This document shows positions 47,433 through 59,270 of a DNA stretch of 64,000 nt, piece by piece. The translations under genes and the position numbers were made by a program. The stretch is from Pseudoscleropodium purum (Eukaryota; Streptophyta; Bryopsida; Hypnales; Brachytheciaceae), in assembly GCA_963969395.1 (NCBI GenBank), contig OZ017797.1, forward strand, positions 21,514,001 through 21,578,000. Reading direction: 5' to 3'. The notes beneath the pieces are model-generated. The model had not been told where the DNA came from. It ran no database searches and saw nothing but the letters and a program-made list of their open reading frames with translations. Each line of letters opens with the position of its first letter. Position 1 is the stretch's first letter.

Positions 47433-48266
47433 TCATTCTTGTTTAGGGAGTTTGCAATCACTTGCAAAATGACCGTATTTGTTACAATTAAAACATTTAA
47501 CTTTCTTAATGTTTTTAGTGAATTTGGGTGGTGGTCCACTCCTTTTATAGGTGTTAAAACCTTTCTTCTTTTGAAAGTTGAACTTTCTTTTTGTATAAAA
47601 CACACTTGATGATGATGATGACGGTTCATTGTTGAAATGACCATCCGACTTTCTCCTTAATTCTTCCTGCAATAACTTTGACATTGCAGTTGATAAGGTG
47701 ATGCCAATAGTGTTGCTTAAGACATCAACCATATTTTGGTATGATTGTGAAACACTTCCAAGAAATGTTTCAAGTTGTTCGTCTTCTTGAATTGTTGCGT
47801 CGACAGCAATCAATTCATCAAGAATTGACCTGAACATATGTATATGTTTGCTCATACTCTTATCATCATCCATTTTCAATTTAATAAATTTTCTTCTCAA
47901 ATACACTCTATTTGATATCTTGCTAACTTGATAAATTGCTTGCAATTCATCCCAGGCCTCTTTGGCCATCGCAACTCTAGTGATGTGATGAAGACTTGAA
48001 TTCTTCACACTATTAACCAGTATAGTGAGGGCAGATAGGTTTCTATCTTCCCAATCAACAATACTCCTTGGCCCGATTGCAGGTAAGGGAGCAATGTTTG
48101 CCTCCATAGGGGCAACTAGTCTTCTTTCGCTTCCGTCAACAATAGACCATAGCTTTTCTTTCTTTAGAGTGAAAGTTATTCTAGTTCTCCATATAGAATA
48201 ATTTTCCCCATCTAACTTATCAATATGACGTAATTTGTATAGAGAACTTTGAATATTCATTGTCAA
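47433..48266 (-). pseudogene. Copia gag
   Basis: 277 codons from ATG 48266, the only long uninterrupted piece. Opens with the UBN2-type gag pattern (KLDGENYSIWRTRITFTL, AKEAWDELQAIYQ) and ends with one zinc knuckle, CFNCNKYGHFASDC (CX2CX4HX4C). TGA at 47433 separates it from the protease in the same frame; a CGA-to-TGA change would explain it. Confidence 0.9.
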
Positions 48267-48535
48267 ATTTTTTTCAAATTTTTTTTATTCTTGTACAATT
48301 CTATTTATAATTGTACTCTCATTTTGTAAATGCAATTCATTTTGATCAATGTGTTCAACATGGAGTTGAAAGAGTTCATTGAAGATTGCATTTATAAATC
48401 TTAGATGATTCTCAACTTCACTTCTTTCTTCTTCAACAATTAGCAAGTTGAATACATCTTCACTTGAGCATTCCGCTTTGCTTATTGGAGGAAAAAACAT
48501 AATTAATTTGTTAAATTAAATTCATGTAATATTTC

Positions 48536-48547
48536 GCTCTGATACCA
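48536..48547 (-). other. Primer-binding site, initiator tRNA-Met
   Basis: On minus TGGTATCAGAGC directly abuts the 5' LTR, the standard plant copia PBS. Confidence 0.92.
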
Positions 48548-48698
48548 TGATGGAATTCAAGAAGGATACAAAAATGATATATATTAACCACACCATGATG
48601 GATTTCAAGTACATGGTAGCTATTATAGTACTACCTAAATCTATGAACAGTCACACCCTTTCAGTACTACAACTAATGTCTAATTCTCTATTCTAACA
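48548..48698 (-). repeat. 5' LTR of the copia element
   Basis: 151 bases, TG...CA on minus; partner of 43377-43527. Confidence 0.95.
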
Positions 48699-48703
48699 TT
48701 TTC

Positions 48704-49590
48704 GTCGTCCCCTGGCTAGCTAACTCCGCTCGTCCGTTCTTTGATTGCCTTTGCATCTCACTTAGTTACGATGGCATCCACCAAGGAAATCCTTGTGCCA
48801 GAGCTTTATGTACTGTTGCTATCGTTGTAGGGTTGAATCCACCGACAACTCGTTCAAGTACTTTGACAGCAAGAAGGTGGACTAGCCGCGTCACCAAATG
48901 CCACTTTGCCTCAAATTCTTCACGTTGGGGGCACACTAACGCCCCACAAGACAAGACCTGTCACAAGAAGCGTATTGAGGACCCTACGGAGCTGAAGAAG
49001 TTGTTGAGCTAGTGTCGCCATGGCATGGCTGACAATGCACTCTTCAAGTTTGATAACAATAACAACCTCTTGCAACCGTGCTTCAAATGCATGAGTTGTG
49101 CAAAACAGTTCCAAATGCAATTGTTGGGGACTGGCGAGAAAAGGCCTTCGGTGCACACTTCGTCTCACTAGAGGTCAACCCCACACCACCGGAAACAGGG
49201 CCCTTTGATCCATTGATGCTCCTTGAGTTCAAGGCCAGAGATGAGTGATGAGGATGTGCAGAATTTGGATTTCCTTGAGGAAATTGAGGTTGAATCGGTA
49301 GACGAGGAGGATATTGAAGTTGACCTTCGTAATGGGGATGATGGGAACTTACCTTCGTCTTGGAGTGGCGAGGATGCTTAGTATTTGGATTTCCTTGAAG
49401 CTGAATTATTGATAGAGTAGAATAATGAGACCACACTTGTTGATGCCTTCTCTTCTACAACAGTGTCAACAATGTGTTGCCTTCGATTTGGAGCAATGAA
49501 AATGCAAAGTTGATGGATTTCATTGAGACAGGTGCAAGGGACAATGAGGCTCTTCACGTTGATATGGTTTAGGATAACATGGCCAATATA
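48704..49590 (+). pseudogene. Decayed gene split by the copia; possible BED-finger hAT relative
   Basis: Continues the leader interrupted at 43376. From ATG 48771 the frame stops after 19 codons. An adjoining frame from about 48840 reads SRVTKCHF, then KTCHKKRIEDPTELKKLL, which suggests a BED-type zinc finger with one base missing after KCHF. Further on, acidic stretches (VDEEDIEVDL, LPSSWSGEDA) resemble a transposase or nuclear-protein tail. Several stops. The identity is a guess; the pseudogene state is clear. Confidence 0.4.
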
Positions 49591-51186
49591 GTCTCCTAGT
49601 CCACCTTCAATAATGTTGAGGTTATATCACTATAAGAACCCCGTGTTTTAGTTGATGGATTTTTATGAAAATTCAATATACTCCATCCATCTTATAATAA
49701 TCTTGCCATTGGTATTAATTTTTTTTCCCTAAATGATCTTCCAATTGTACTTGTGGTATTGCAAATTAGTTAAATTTGGCTTTTGATTGCTATCTAAGAC
49801 CAATAAAACAATAAATTCTAAGCAATAATTCCCCTTCCATCCATGCAATCATCAATCAAAAAACAAATGAAATGATTGAAGGGATCAATCAAAATTGTTC
49901 ATTCTTATTTTTTGCATCTCTATGAGTATCGTTCAGTTGAAGGAGATGAAGCTTTTGGAGGCAAAACAAAGGCCCACACATGATCTTGAGCTTACAAAAT
50001 GACAACCTCACACTCAACAATTAAATGCTCAATTGTGCTCTTTGAAAATGCCCATCAAAATTTATTTTTCAATACCCCAAAATTATACTTTGAAAAGAAC
50101 TCCAAAACTCAAAGTTTCTAGGACACTAAGAGTGCATCAAACTCTACTTGGAGTGCATCAAAATCTATTTGCAGTGCAAAAGAGGTCTTTAAAATGATAC
50201 TTTAAGCCTTAATCCAAAACATTTTGTCAAATAAGAAGATCATTTGGAAAAGGAAGGAGTAACAACAATGTTTTTATATCAACAATGATGTCCAATTTAA
50301 CATGAACATCAATTTTGCATATTAAAGTGAATGTCATCATTAACATAAAAACATGATTGTTACATTGAATGTGCATAAAAATGTGCCAAATAAAACATGG
50401 ATTTTTTTATAGTGTATGCAAGACTTTGGTGGTAAAGCATCTTATTGCATCTTTTTCCAATTTCTAGAGCCATTATGATACATAGGTAGATCCATTCAAT
50501 ATGAGTTGTACATATGAAAATTCTATATTGCTAGTAGCTCTAATACAATCTATTTAATCAAAGTTTTATTTATTTAGTGTTGGCTCAACCATCATATTTG
50601 CTGGCCCTTTCCCTATATCCTTGAGCCTTTTTTGTTCCAACAAGGATTGACGTTGGATGAGCACTACTGTTTCAATTCTCATTAGAATGAGGGAGAAGAG
50701 GACAAGGATGACATAGAGATGGCTCTTTGGGCTTTCTACACTAAATAGGGATATTAAAGGACCAAAAAATTAAAAGGACTTATCTTGAGAAATTGTAGAT
50801 GTTTGAAACATGATGTACAAACCTCCAATACTTGAGTGATAATTATTTATATAGTGTGTTGTGTTGGTTAATTAGTATGGGTTCCCTTAATACCTCTATC
50901 CAATGTAGATAGAATTATGAAACAAAAAATTCTAGCTAGTGTGTATTGCTTTTGTGTATAAAGATAGAGACTTTATTGAACATGGATAAATTTCTGATTT
51001 CTACTACCATCATTCTACTAAAAGGATATTTCTTTTATTGCACTTGTAATTTTATTCTTTTCAACTTCTATCAACCTACTATCTTCTTTAATTCTCTATG
51101 ATACTCAAATTGTCGAGTTGAGGATAGTCATTTGGATAAGCCATCAAAATCTTAGAAAAAAAGAATGATACATTTTTATGAGATTG
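49591..51186. other. Intergenic DNA, no gene seen
   Basis: AT-rich; GAGTGCATCAAA-type phrases repeat near 50130-50170. No supported exon. Confidence 0.5.
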
Positions 51187-51454
51187 TTGTACACATGGTC
51201 TCCCTAGCTAGACTAATCCTCTAAGGTTTGAATGTCATTGAATAAATTCATTAATAATTGGCACAAAAAAGAGAAAAAAAGTGTGTTTTAGAACATGGAA
51301 GTTTTCATTGTACACATGGTCTCCCTAGCTAGACTAATCCTCTAAGGTTTGAATGTCATTGAATAAATTCATTAATAATTGGCACAAAAAAGAGGAAAAA
51401 AGTGTGTTTTAGAACATGGAAGTTTTCATTGTACACATGGTCTCCCTAGCTAGA
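51187..51454. repeat. 121-base tandem duplication, 2.2 copies
   Basis: TTGTACACATGGTCTCCCTA starts copies at 51187, 51308 and 51429. The two full copies differ at about one position (GAGAAAA/GAGGAAA). The third stops after CTAGCTAGA. Recent. Confidence 0.9.
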
Positions 51455-51807
51455 ATTAGTACAATTCAAATATATAGTGTTCCGAAAGGTACTTAGAAAA
51501 TCCTCAATCTCTTGAAAATTTTGTGATTCTATAGAACAAACTTATGTTAATAATTTTCTTAGTAACAAGCTAGATGAAATGTCATTGAATTCATGTGGAG
51601 ATTTTATTATATGGATTGCATTGATTTCATTTACTTCCATTTAGCTTTCTTACTTGTGCCTAGGCTAAGACATTTTGTTGAGCTCACTACACTGTGGATC
51701 TTACAAATTTTTGAAGGATCATGAGTTCGTGCATGGATTTCTTGTTCTACATTCATTGATTAAATACAATGGTAATTTACTAATTTTAAGAGCTCTCAAT
51801 AAGCACT

Positions 51808-51870
51808 TGATCATTGATCATTGATCATTGATCATTGATCATTGATCATTGATCATTGATCATTGATCAT
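51808..51870. repeat. Nine perfect TGATCAT heptamers
   Basis: 63 bases of unbroken TGATCAT; each junction makes ATTGATCA, and each unit holds a GATC palindrome. The flank CACTTGATCAT suggests the seed. Confidence 0.95.
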
Positions 51871-52294
51871 TGAAATTTTGATGCTAAAAAACAAGCCAAT
51901 AAAACATGAATTTAATCTCTTCAGTTGTCTTAAATGAGGGAATATATTGGAATTGCAATTGGAATTGCAAAGTAAGGAATTTTTTGTTTCTAAAGTGGTG
52001 ATGGAATTAAAAGGCAAAATCAAAGAGTAGAACTAGTCCAATTTGCTTGAACAATTCAACTTAGGGATTGAATAAGAGTGAAATGCCATTTGGATTAGTG
52101 GATCTATGAAAACTATTTGAGCAAAAAACATCATTTTTGAACCAAGTGTCTAAAAAGTCCTGATAAATAGAAAATTGTTTGTCTTCATTGCACTAACAAA
52201 AGTTAGTGAGAGAGTGATTCCTTTAGGCTTACATATAGGAATGGTATCCATCTAGAATAAAGTGCTAGTCTAAACGTACGTGATTAATGTTTTC

Positions 52295-52417
52295 ATATAG
52301 GGCAATGCCTGAGGAGGGTGTCTTGGGAAATAACGGGCCGACAAAGAGGGAGGAGCCTAACAAAGAGGCTTTTTATTTCCCAAAACACCTGACGACAAGG
52401 AGCCATTGCCCGATATA
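52295..52417. repeat. Imperfect hairpin element, about 123 bases
   Basis: ATATAGGGCAATGCC at the left pairs with GGCATTGCC-like CCATTGCCCGATAT at the right, and GGTGTCTTGGGAAATAA pairs with TTATTTCCCAAAACACC. GC-rich in an AT-rich neighbourhood. A second small inverted pair (TAATGCTC and GAGCATTA) follows at 52475-52520. Probably a small MITE. Confidence 0.55.
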
Positions 52418-52420
52418 ATC

Positions 52421-55400
52421 ATGAGCAAAAGGATGAGAAATTGAAGACGAGAAATCGAAGTTGGACGAGTTATCTATAATGCTCAATTACACAAGAAAAC
52501 CCACACAATCGAGCATTACGTTGTAGAAGCCTCCTAGAAAATGAATGGAGAACTTCCTAGGAGTGGTTTACGTTTGTAAAAATGAATCTTTTGCATGTGC
52601 ACCAAATCCTCCAAAGGAATGTAGATCTAAAGATGTCCCTTGTGATGTTGAAGGAGTGAAAGGTGGAGGTGTAGTAGCATCCCTATAAAAGGTACATGGT
52701 GGGAGGCTTGTAATAATCTCTCTCTAGGTGAGCAATATGTATTGGCCGAAGGTACATCTTATATCCTTGAAAAACACCTAGGTCTTAAGGACATGTCTGC
52801 AAGTTTGAAGAACATGCTCTGTGGACTCCCAAATACCACACTAATTACACTTATAAATTTGTGAGTACCAAATGGTTGTGGATAAGCCTCTTGAATTGAT
52901 CATCCACAAGAAGAACTGATTTTTTGTTGGTCTTCATTTATCTTAAGTAACTTCTATTGCAAGTTTTGCCTCTTGATTTATGAAATTGAGCTTCTTCAAT
53001 TGTATGTGTAACATAATCAAGGAAGATTTCTCTTGTAGACCTACATAATAGTCAATGCGTGTAGAGTAGTTGAAAAAGGGCAGAGTACAATCCATTTGGC
53101 CTACCTTCTAATGCCACTCTCCGAGGTCAAAGTTGAGCTTTTGGATCAATTTCATAAGCCCTATATGACATGTAAAACAAACGTCATGATTGACCTTGGT
53201 AGTGTGGAGGTCTCCTCCTATTATGACATCTTTAATTCTCTATAGCTCCTTACCGAGTAGTTCCTAGAGATCGTCATCTTCTTTGTCCCTATATAATTTT
53301 TTGTACATGCAAAGAGTAAAAAAGCTTACTTATGTGTAATTCCTTTGTTTGGTAAAGAATAGTTTCCTGATGGATAGGAAATTCCAGTACTCATTTATAA
53401 GATTTGAAGGGAGGACTATATCATTCACCAAATATTTAGAACAACATTGAATACCTCCTTCCAGTGTACTTGTGAGAAGCTACGATCAAGGATTGCACCA
53501 ATATTTGTTTCAATCTTCTATTTGTGGTTATTATAATCCCAAGGGTCTTGCAATTTAGTTACCTTTTCCTCATCAATGTACTAGTGTACAAGTAAGTGGA
53601 GTCGTGAACTTGGCATGCCATTGTTGTTGCCATACAATTTGTCATTTGAGAAAATATTTTCTTTGGTTGTTGCCTCGTTCTTGTCTAGTTGTTGAAATTC
53701 TACACTGTTTTTGATATGACACCATGTTTTCTAAACTACCTACCAAATGTTAGAACCATGACCATTAATCCTAGATGCAAAGAGGATAAATATATGTTTG
53801 AAGGCCACTTATCCCTATGTTTGTTATTATCTTTCATTTTCCAAAACCGAAAATTGACTTTGAATGAATACCTCCATGATTGAATGACCAATTGAAAATT
53901 TAGGCACATTCTGAAGAAGTAGATTTTGAATGGATTGTAATTTTGAAATTGGATAAAAGGTGTGGATATTTACCTTGTAGATAGAGATGCAACTTAGTAA
54001 TTCATATATTATATGATCCAACTATAAAAAAAACTTATATAGTACAAAATGTCACTCTTGAAGGAGTTAAAGTTTATTGTCATTGTTTCATAGGATTAGA
54101 AAAAAAACTTTTTTTTCTAACTTCAAATACTATTATCTTTCAATTGAGGCAATCAAAGTTTTTGAAAATTTTCCACATATTCCCATAGCAATCTAGTACA
54201 AATTTGTACAATTGAACTTGAAAAAATATTTGTTTTTCCTTTTTTCTCAATGACCTATAAAGTAGTAAGTATTGGTAATTTGTGCCAAAAATGTGCTTTG
54301 GTCTTTTAGGAAGGTGAAACTCGTAGAATTGCTAATTGACTTTGAAATTTTGAGCTTCAATTTTTATTTTTATTTTCTAGTTTAGCAAGTTGGTTTGCTA
54401 ATTTTGGTTCTAAACAATTTAAAAAGGACACAGGTAGTCCAAATGGAAGTGATGAAAGTGAATTCTAGTTTGTTGTATAGTAGTAACTAGTGCATGATTG
54501 AGGAATCCAAGTCAACAATTATTCAATGTTGTAGTTGGGAGGCCAAATTGAATGGTTGGCAATTGTTAGCTGGTTACTATAAGAATTCAAGCAACCAAAT
54601 TGTTTATCATCCATTGCTAGAGAGGAGCGTGTGAGTCCTAGCCAAAGTTGTTTAATTTTATTGTTGTGTATATAATATTTCGCTATGTAATTTTCAATTT
54701 GGATTAATACAATGGAGTTTGTCCTATTGTACAAATTGGATGTATGTTTATTTGAAGTATATGATTGCCTAGTTGGTGTCAATGTTTTTGATGTGGAATT
54801 TGAAGATGAATGTAGAAGTGTGTGTACTTTTGTGTTTTTTGAGTTTTGAAATTTGATTATGTAAATTTCTAGTGGCTAACATTGTTTAGTTTTAATCATG
54901 GTTGTGAATGTATTATAAATTGGAATAATGCGTTTGCAAAATTGGAGATTTTGATCATCTATGTGTGGTTGTATGCTTTGAATGTCATTTACTAAATTGA
55001 AAATTGTTTGGTATCTATGTTTGCTTGTATTGCACTTAGTTGGATATTTAAGAGGTTGAGTGTTTGTTTTGAGTAGAATGTATATGTTTTTCATTTTAAA
55101 TTGAATGTCTTAATTGTCAATTAATCATTTGTGCTATTGACATACCTATAAATGCATGAATGTGTGTTTTGTGAATTCTACTTTGGAGTGAATGTGTCAC
55201 TTAAGTGTGTGAATCTAAATTGGATAATATAAAGTTTGAATGTTGTCTATTAAATGTTGGCCAAATTGAATGTTAACCTTGTTTGGGATTGAAGATGAAT
55301 TAATTGGATGTTGGTTATTTTCTTTGTTGTTACATGTAGAAACTTTAAAATTTGTAGAGTATACAATGTGGAATTATTATTATCATTATATATTTTGCAT

Positions 55401-55574
55401 TGTTGAACTAAATAGGAGTACAATTTGGGAAATTTGTGACTTACCAAATAGGATGTTGAATGCATGTGTATTGTAGTCCTAAGAGGAATTTCTTCTTGAC
55501 GTTGAAATTGATTTATAGAATTTTTATTAATTGGTCGTGAATTTAAGTTGTGAAGTACAAGTGATATAGTACAA
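52421..55574. other. Intergenic DNA, no gene seen
   Basis: Several short frames, none with recognisable motifs or splice chains. 54500-55460 has many TTGGATGT/TTGAATGT phrases, as in an old repeat. Confidence 0.45.
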
Positions 55575-57797
55575 TCAATGTTGTTGATAATTTAACACCT
55601 GAAGAATTATGGACTAGTATAAAACCAACAGTATCTCACATTAGAATATTTGAATCTAATGCCTATGTGCATATTCCAACAAAAAAACGCCACAAATTTG
55701 ACTACAAAAGTTTATCTTGTATATTAATGGGCTATAGTCAAACTTCTAAAGTTTATCACTTATATCATAAATCTACTTGAAAAATAACCATTAGCCGTGA
55801 TGTTATATTTGATGAACCTATTCACATTATTAAAGACCTTGTGACTATGAAAAATAACCAAGCTCTATTTCAAGATGGTAATGATGATGCAAGAAACTCT
55901 ATATTTTGGAAACCTAAGGATTTGGAATTACCTTCTATCAATACTCATAAGACTTACACATTCTCCAACTCAAACTACATTTGACTTGGATAATAAAGTA
56001 CCAAATACCTCTACTACTCTATTAAATAATAATGATGCTAATTCTGAAAATGAAGATGTAAAAGCCCACAAATTCAAAGTCCTACAACATCTCTTCTGCG
56101 TTCCACACGAAGTTGCAAACTTACTTGGAAATTGCAACAACAATACAATCTTCAAGTCATGATTGCCGAACTTGTTGATGAATCACCCCAAACATTTAAA
56201 GAAGCTATGATTGGGCCTGATGCTGATCAATGGCGAAATGCCATATAAGCTGAATATAAATTACTTCTAGAAAATGGAATGTGGAAATTAATAGCACTTT
56301 CCAACAAACGAATTGCAATTGGCAGTAACGCCAGTAAGTGGGTATTTCGTAAAAAATACCATGCCGATGAGAACAATATAAGGCCCGACTTGTCACAAAA
56401 GGATATTCACAAATCCCTGGCGTTGACTACAATGATACTTTCTCCCTTGTGGTAAGACTTTCTTCTATTCAAGTTTTACTAGCTCTTGATGCCAAATATG
56501 ATCTTGACATTATGCAGATGGATGTAATTACAGCCTTTCTCTATAGTGATTTAGAAGAAGAAATCTATATGCACCAACTTGAAGCTTTTATAAAAAAGGG
56601 CAATGAATATTTAATATGTCTACTTCTAAAATCTCTTTATAGATTGAAACAATCCTCAAGGACTTAGTATCATAAGATTGACTCTTATCTAATTTCCATT
56701 GGATTTAAAAGATGTATTGCAGATGGTAATGTATATTATAAGAAAATACATAATGTATTTATTGCCTTGGCACTCTATGTTGATGGCTTATTCATTTTCA
56801 CTATTGATTCTAATGGTTATTGGATTGAAGTAAAAAATATGTTAGAATCTAAATTTCAAATGACATTCAAGCTGGTTTTAATTATGGTCTTGGTCTTGAA
56901 GTCATTTGTAACCGTCCCATGAAGACTATTTTCATTCATCAATCCAAATACATTGCTGATAAATTAAAACAATTTCATATGGAATAATGTAAACCTGTTG
57001 CAACTCCTATGGAACATGGACACAAGTTAATTGATTCCCCTAGTATTTCACCAAATGACAATGTTAATAATCCTTCAATTAGCTTTTCTTATAAAGAAGT
57101 TATTGGTAGTTTAGTATTTGCTATGACTTGTACTAGACCGATCTATATTATGATGTGATACGTGTTTCTCAACACCTACAAAATCCATCAGCCATTCATT
57201 GGACTACAGTCAAAAGAGTTTTTTGTTATTTAAAAGGAACCCAACACCATGGCATTTTATATAAAGGAGATGGAACATCGTCCAAATTGACTCTAACATC
57301 TTATTTAGATGTTGATGGGCAAGAGATGTATCTAATAGAATATCTACATCTGGTTATTTATTTCTACTTGTAAACAGGGTTGTTAGTTGGGCACTTGGGC
57401 AAGTAAGAAACAAACAACTACAACATTATCTACAACTGAAGCAGAATATATAGCAACTACCTTAGCTGCAAAGGAAGCCATATGGCTTTGTTGACTACTT
57501 GGAGATCTCGGAGAAAATCAAGACTCTCCAACTACAATATTTTGTGATAATCAAAGTGCAATTGCTTTGAGTGAAAATCCAAAGTTTCACTCTAAGTCCA
57601 AGCACATTGAAATGCAATTTCATTTTATTCGTTATCAAATACGTAGTAATGAAATCAAGTTAGAATATTTTAGTACAAAAACCATGTATGTAGATTATCT
57701 AACAAAAGCCTTAGGAAAAGAAAAGCACATGTATCGTATACAAAATTATGGACCAATAGATGAACTTAATATTTAGACTCTTTAGTTTGAGGGGGAG
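55575..57797 (+). pseudogene. Second copia element, 5'-truncated and decayed
   Basis: Enters at the integrase C-terminus (HIRIFESNAYVHIPTKK, ILMGYSQTSKVYHLY, ISRDVIFDEP), then RT (MQMDVITAFLYSDLEEEIYM, SLYRLKQSSRT, LYVDGLF with Val-Asp-Gly in place of YVDD), then RNase H (HWTTVKRVFCYLKGTQHHG, TTLSTTEAEYIATT-like, FCDNQSAIALSENPKFHSK, KHIEMQFHFIRY, VDYLTKALGKEK). Many stops and shifts. No gag, protease or 5' LTR. It ends in a polypurine tract TTTGAGGGGGAG before the LTR. Confidence 0.85.
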
Positions 57798-57956
57798 TAT
57801 TAAGAAACTATAAAGTCGCAAGTACAAAAGGTCACAACCCTTAGACTTGATTAAATCACCATTGTATAAAAGGCTCATTGCCTCATTATAATGTATTCAT
57901 TTTTATCTTTTCTTCATGTTACTTTTCTCCAAGCTTCTTAACATGGTATCAGAGCC
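57798..57956 (+). repeat. LTR of second copia with PPT on the left and PBS on the right
   Basis: LTR 57798-57943 (146 bases) begins TATTAAGAAAC (TG mutated to TA) and ends CTTCTTAACA, giving short inverted ends. TGGTATCAGAGCC follows at 57944-57956. A PPT before and a PBS after the same LTR means it served as 3' LTR of one unit and 5' LTR of another, or is a recombinant. Confidence 0.75.
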
Positions 57957-58059
57957 ATGGTACAAGAGTAATATATAAGGCTTATGCCTTTTGATTATCT
58001 CAAGGGTCACATCCCTTAATCACTAATCTATTAATCTACTAATCTAGATAACTAGGTTA

Positions 58060-58545
58060 CAAGTTAATACCCTCCCTTAACCTATATCTAGATTATAAAT
58101 TTTACATAATACCCAATAAATTTAAACATTTTTGATGCTTAAACTTTGATAAAGCTTTAGTTAACACATCTGCAATCATTTCCTTAGTTGGACAAAATAA
58201 TAATTCAATATCACCATGTTCAACTTTTTCACGCAAGTAATGATGTTTTATTTCTATGTATTTGGAATTTTGTTGGTGTCTTGGATTTTTCGTCAAGGCA
58301 ATACACGATTGGTTGTCGCAAAATATAGGTAATTGCCCAATTTCATGGCAAAGTCGTTGTCAAGTGACTATTGCTTTATCTTCCACTAAGGCTGAATACA
58401 TTGCATGCGCATCAACTGCAAAAGAAGCTATGTGGCTTAAACAATTTATGAAAGAAATTGGTTTGGTTCAAATGGGACCATTACCTATATTTTGCGACAA
58501 CCAATCGTGTATTGCCTTGACGATACACAATGATTATTACAGACT
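58060..58545. pseudogene. Fold-back pair of copia RNase H fragments
   Basis: 58333-58102 on minus carries the C-terminal half (CDNQSCIALTKNPRHQQ, KYIEIKHHYLRE, EMIADVLTKALSK). 58340-58545 on plus carries the N-terminal half (QVTIALSSTKAEYIACAS, AKEAMWLKQFMKEIGL, CDNQSCIALT). A 43-base stretch is present in both, exactly inverted: 58291-58333 and 58480-58522. Together they would span one domain, so one element was folded back here. Confidence 0.85.
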
Positions 58546-58559
58546 GTAATCAGCAATTG

Positions 58560-59270
58560 AAGGAAAACAAAAATTAAGGCGGCTACTCACACGTCGAGAT
58601 TGCCGAATCCAAGGAGTTGCCGATTCTTCTCTCCAGCACCTTCAGCGATTAATTCACCTGCACATGGAGTCGCGTAAATCTTCCAATTTTGGTTTTGGTT
58701 TTGTGGTTGTGAGACTGCTTAAACAATAGAAAATCCTGGTTGCCGCAACACCCCGTCGATGGATCGCCACCAAGCTCCGCTTCTTGTTCGCAATGCTGAC
58801 AATCTTTTTGGCTGCTTCTTGCCTCTCATCTCGAATTTTCAGTTGCAATTGGTTGTACTCCTCCTGGATTACTGAATTGTAGTGACGTTGGTATCCTACT
58901 CCCACCAGTTCCAAACCGCAAAGCATCTCTGATCTCGCACTGCGACTCACTCGCTAATACTCAGATTCTTTCAAACTAACCAAGTTCAAAATTTTATAAC
59001 CACAAATTCTTGCATTCTTGAACAAAGAATTAAGCTTATTGAAGCCTCTAGATTGTGATTCCCCCGCTTCTGCTTCTCGCCTGATCGTTGATTTCCGAAT
59101 TACTTCTCGAATTAGGGTTTTCCGTGATTCACCTCTGCTCAAATTACAGGTTCTTCAGTGGCTTCTTTATGTTGATCTCAGCTTTAGTGTTGGCTCCCTA
59201 TGCTCCAATTTCTTGGTACCGCAATCGCTAGCTTGTCCCAAATTTTCTTTTTCTTTGTCAATCTAATTCT
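58560..59270 (-). other. GC-richer gene-like island, probably 5' end of a minus-strand gene
   Basis: On minus, near 59120, AAAACCCTAATTCGAG resembles the telo-box common in plant 5' leaders. It is followed by a frame at about 58930-58680 (LELVGVGYQRHYNSVIQEEY, DERQEAAKKIVSIANKK, AIHRRGVAATRIFYCL). This looks coding but I do not recognise it. It runs into the fold-back copia sequence, which may have cut it. A plus-strand reading cannot be excluded. Confidence 0.35.

Larger units (their letters stand above)
43377..48698 (-). mobile_element. Full-length Ty1/copia retrotransposon, recently inserted, coding-defective
   Basis: 5,322 bases including a nested 284-base MITE and its 8-base duplication. 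It is flanked by TTTTC at 43372-43376 and 48699-48703. LTRs are 151 bases and differ at one position. Domain order on minus is gag, protease, integrase, RT, RNase H, the copia order. At least three in-frame stops, two frameshifts and the MITE break the reading frame, so the copy is non-autonomous. Confidence 0.95.

Noticed and set aside
51808..51870. CRISPR-like array
   Set aside because: The heptamers are contiguous with no spacers, and this is plant nuclear DNA.
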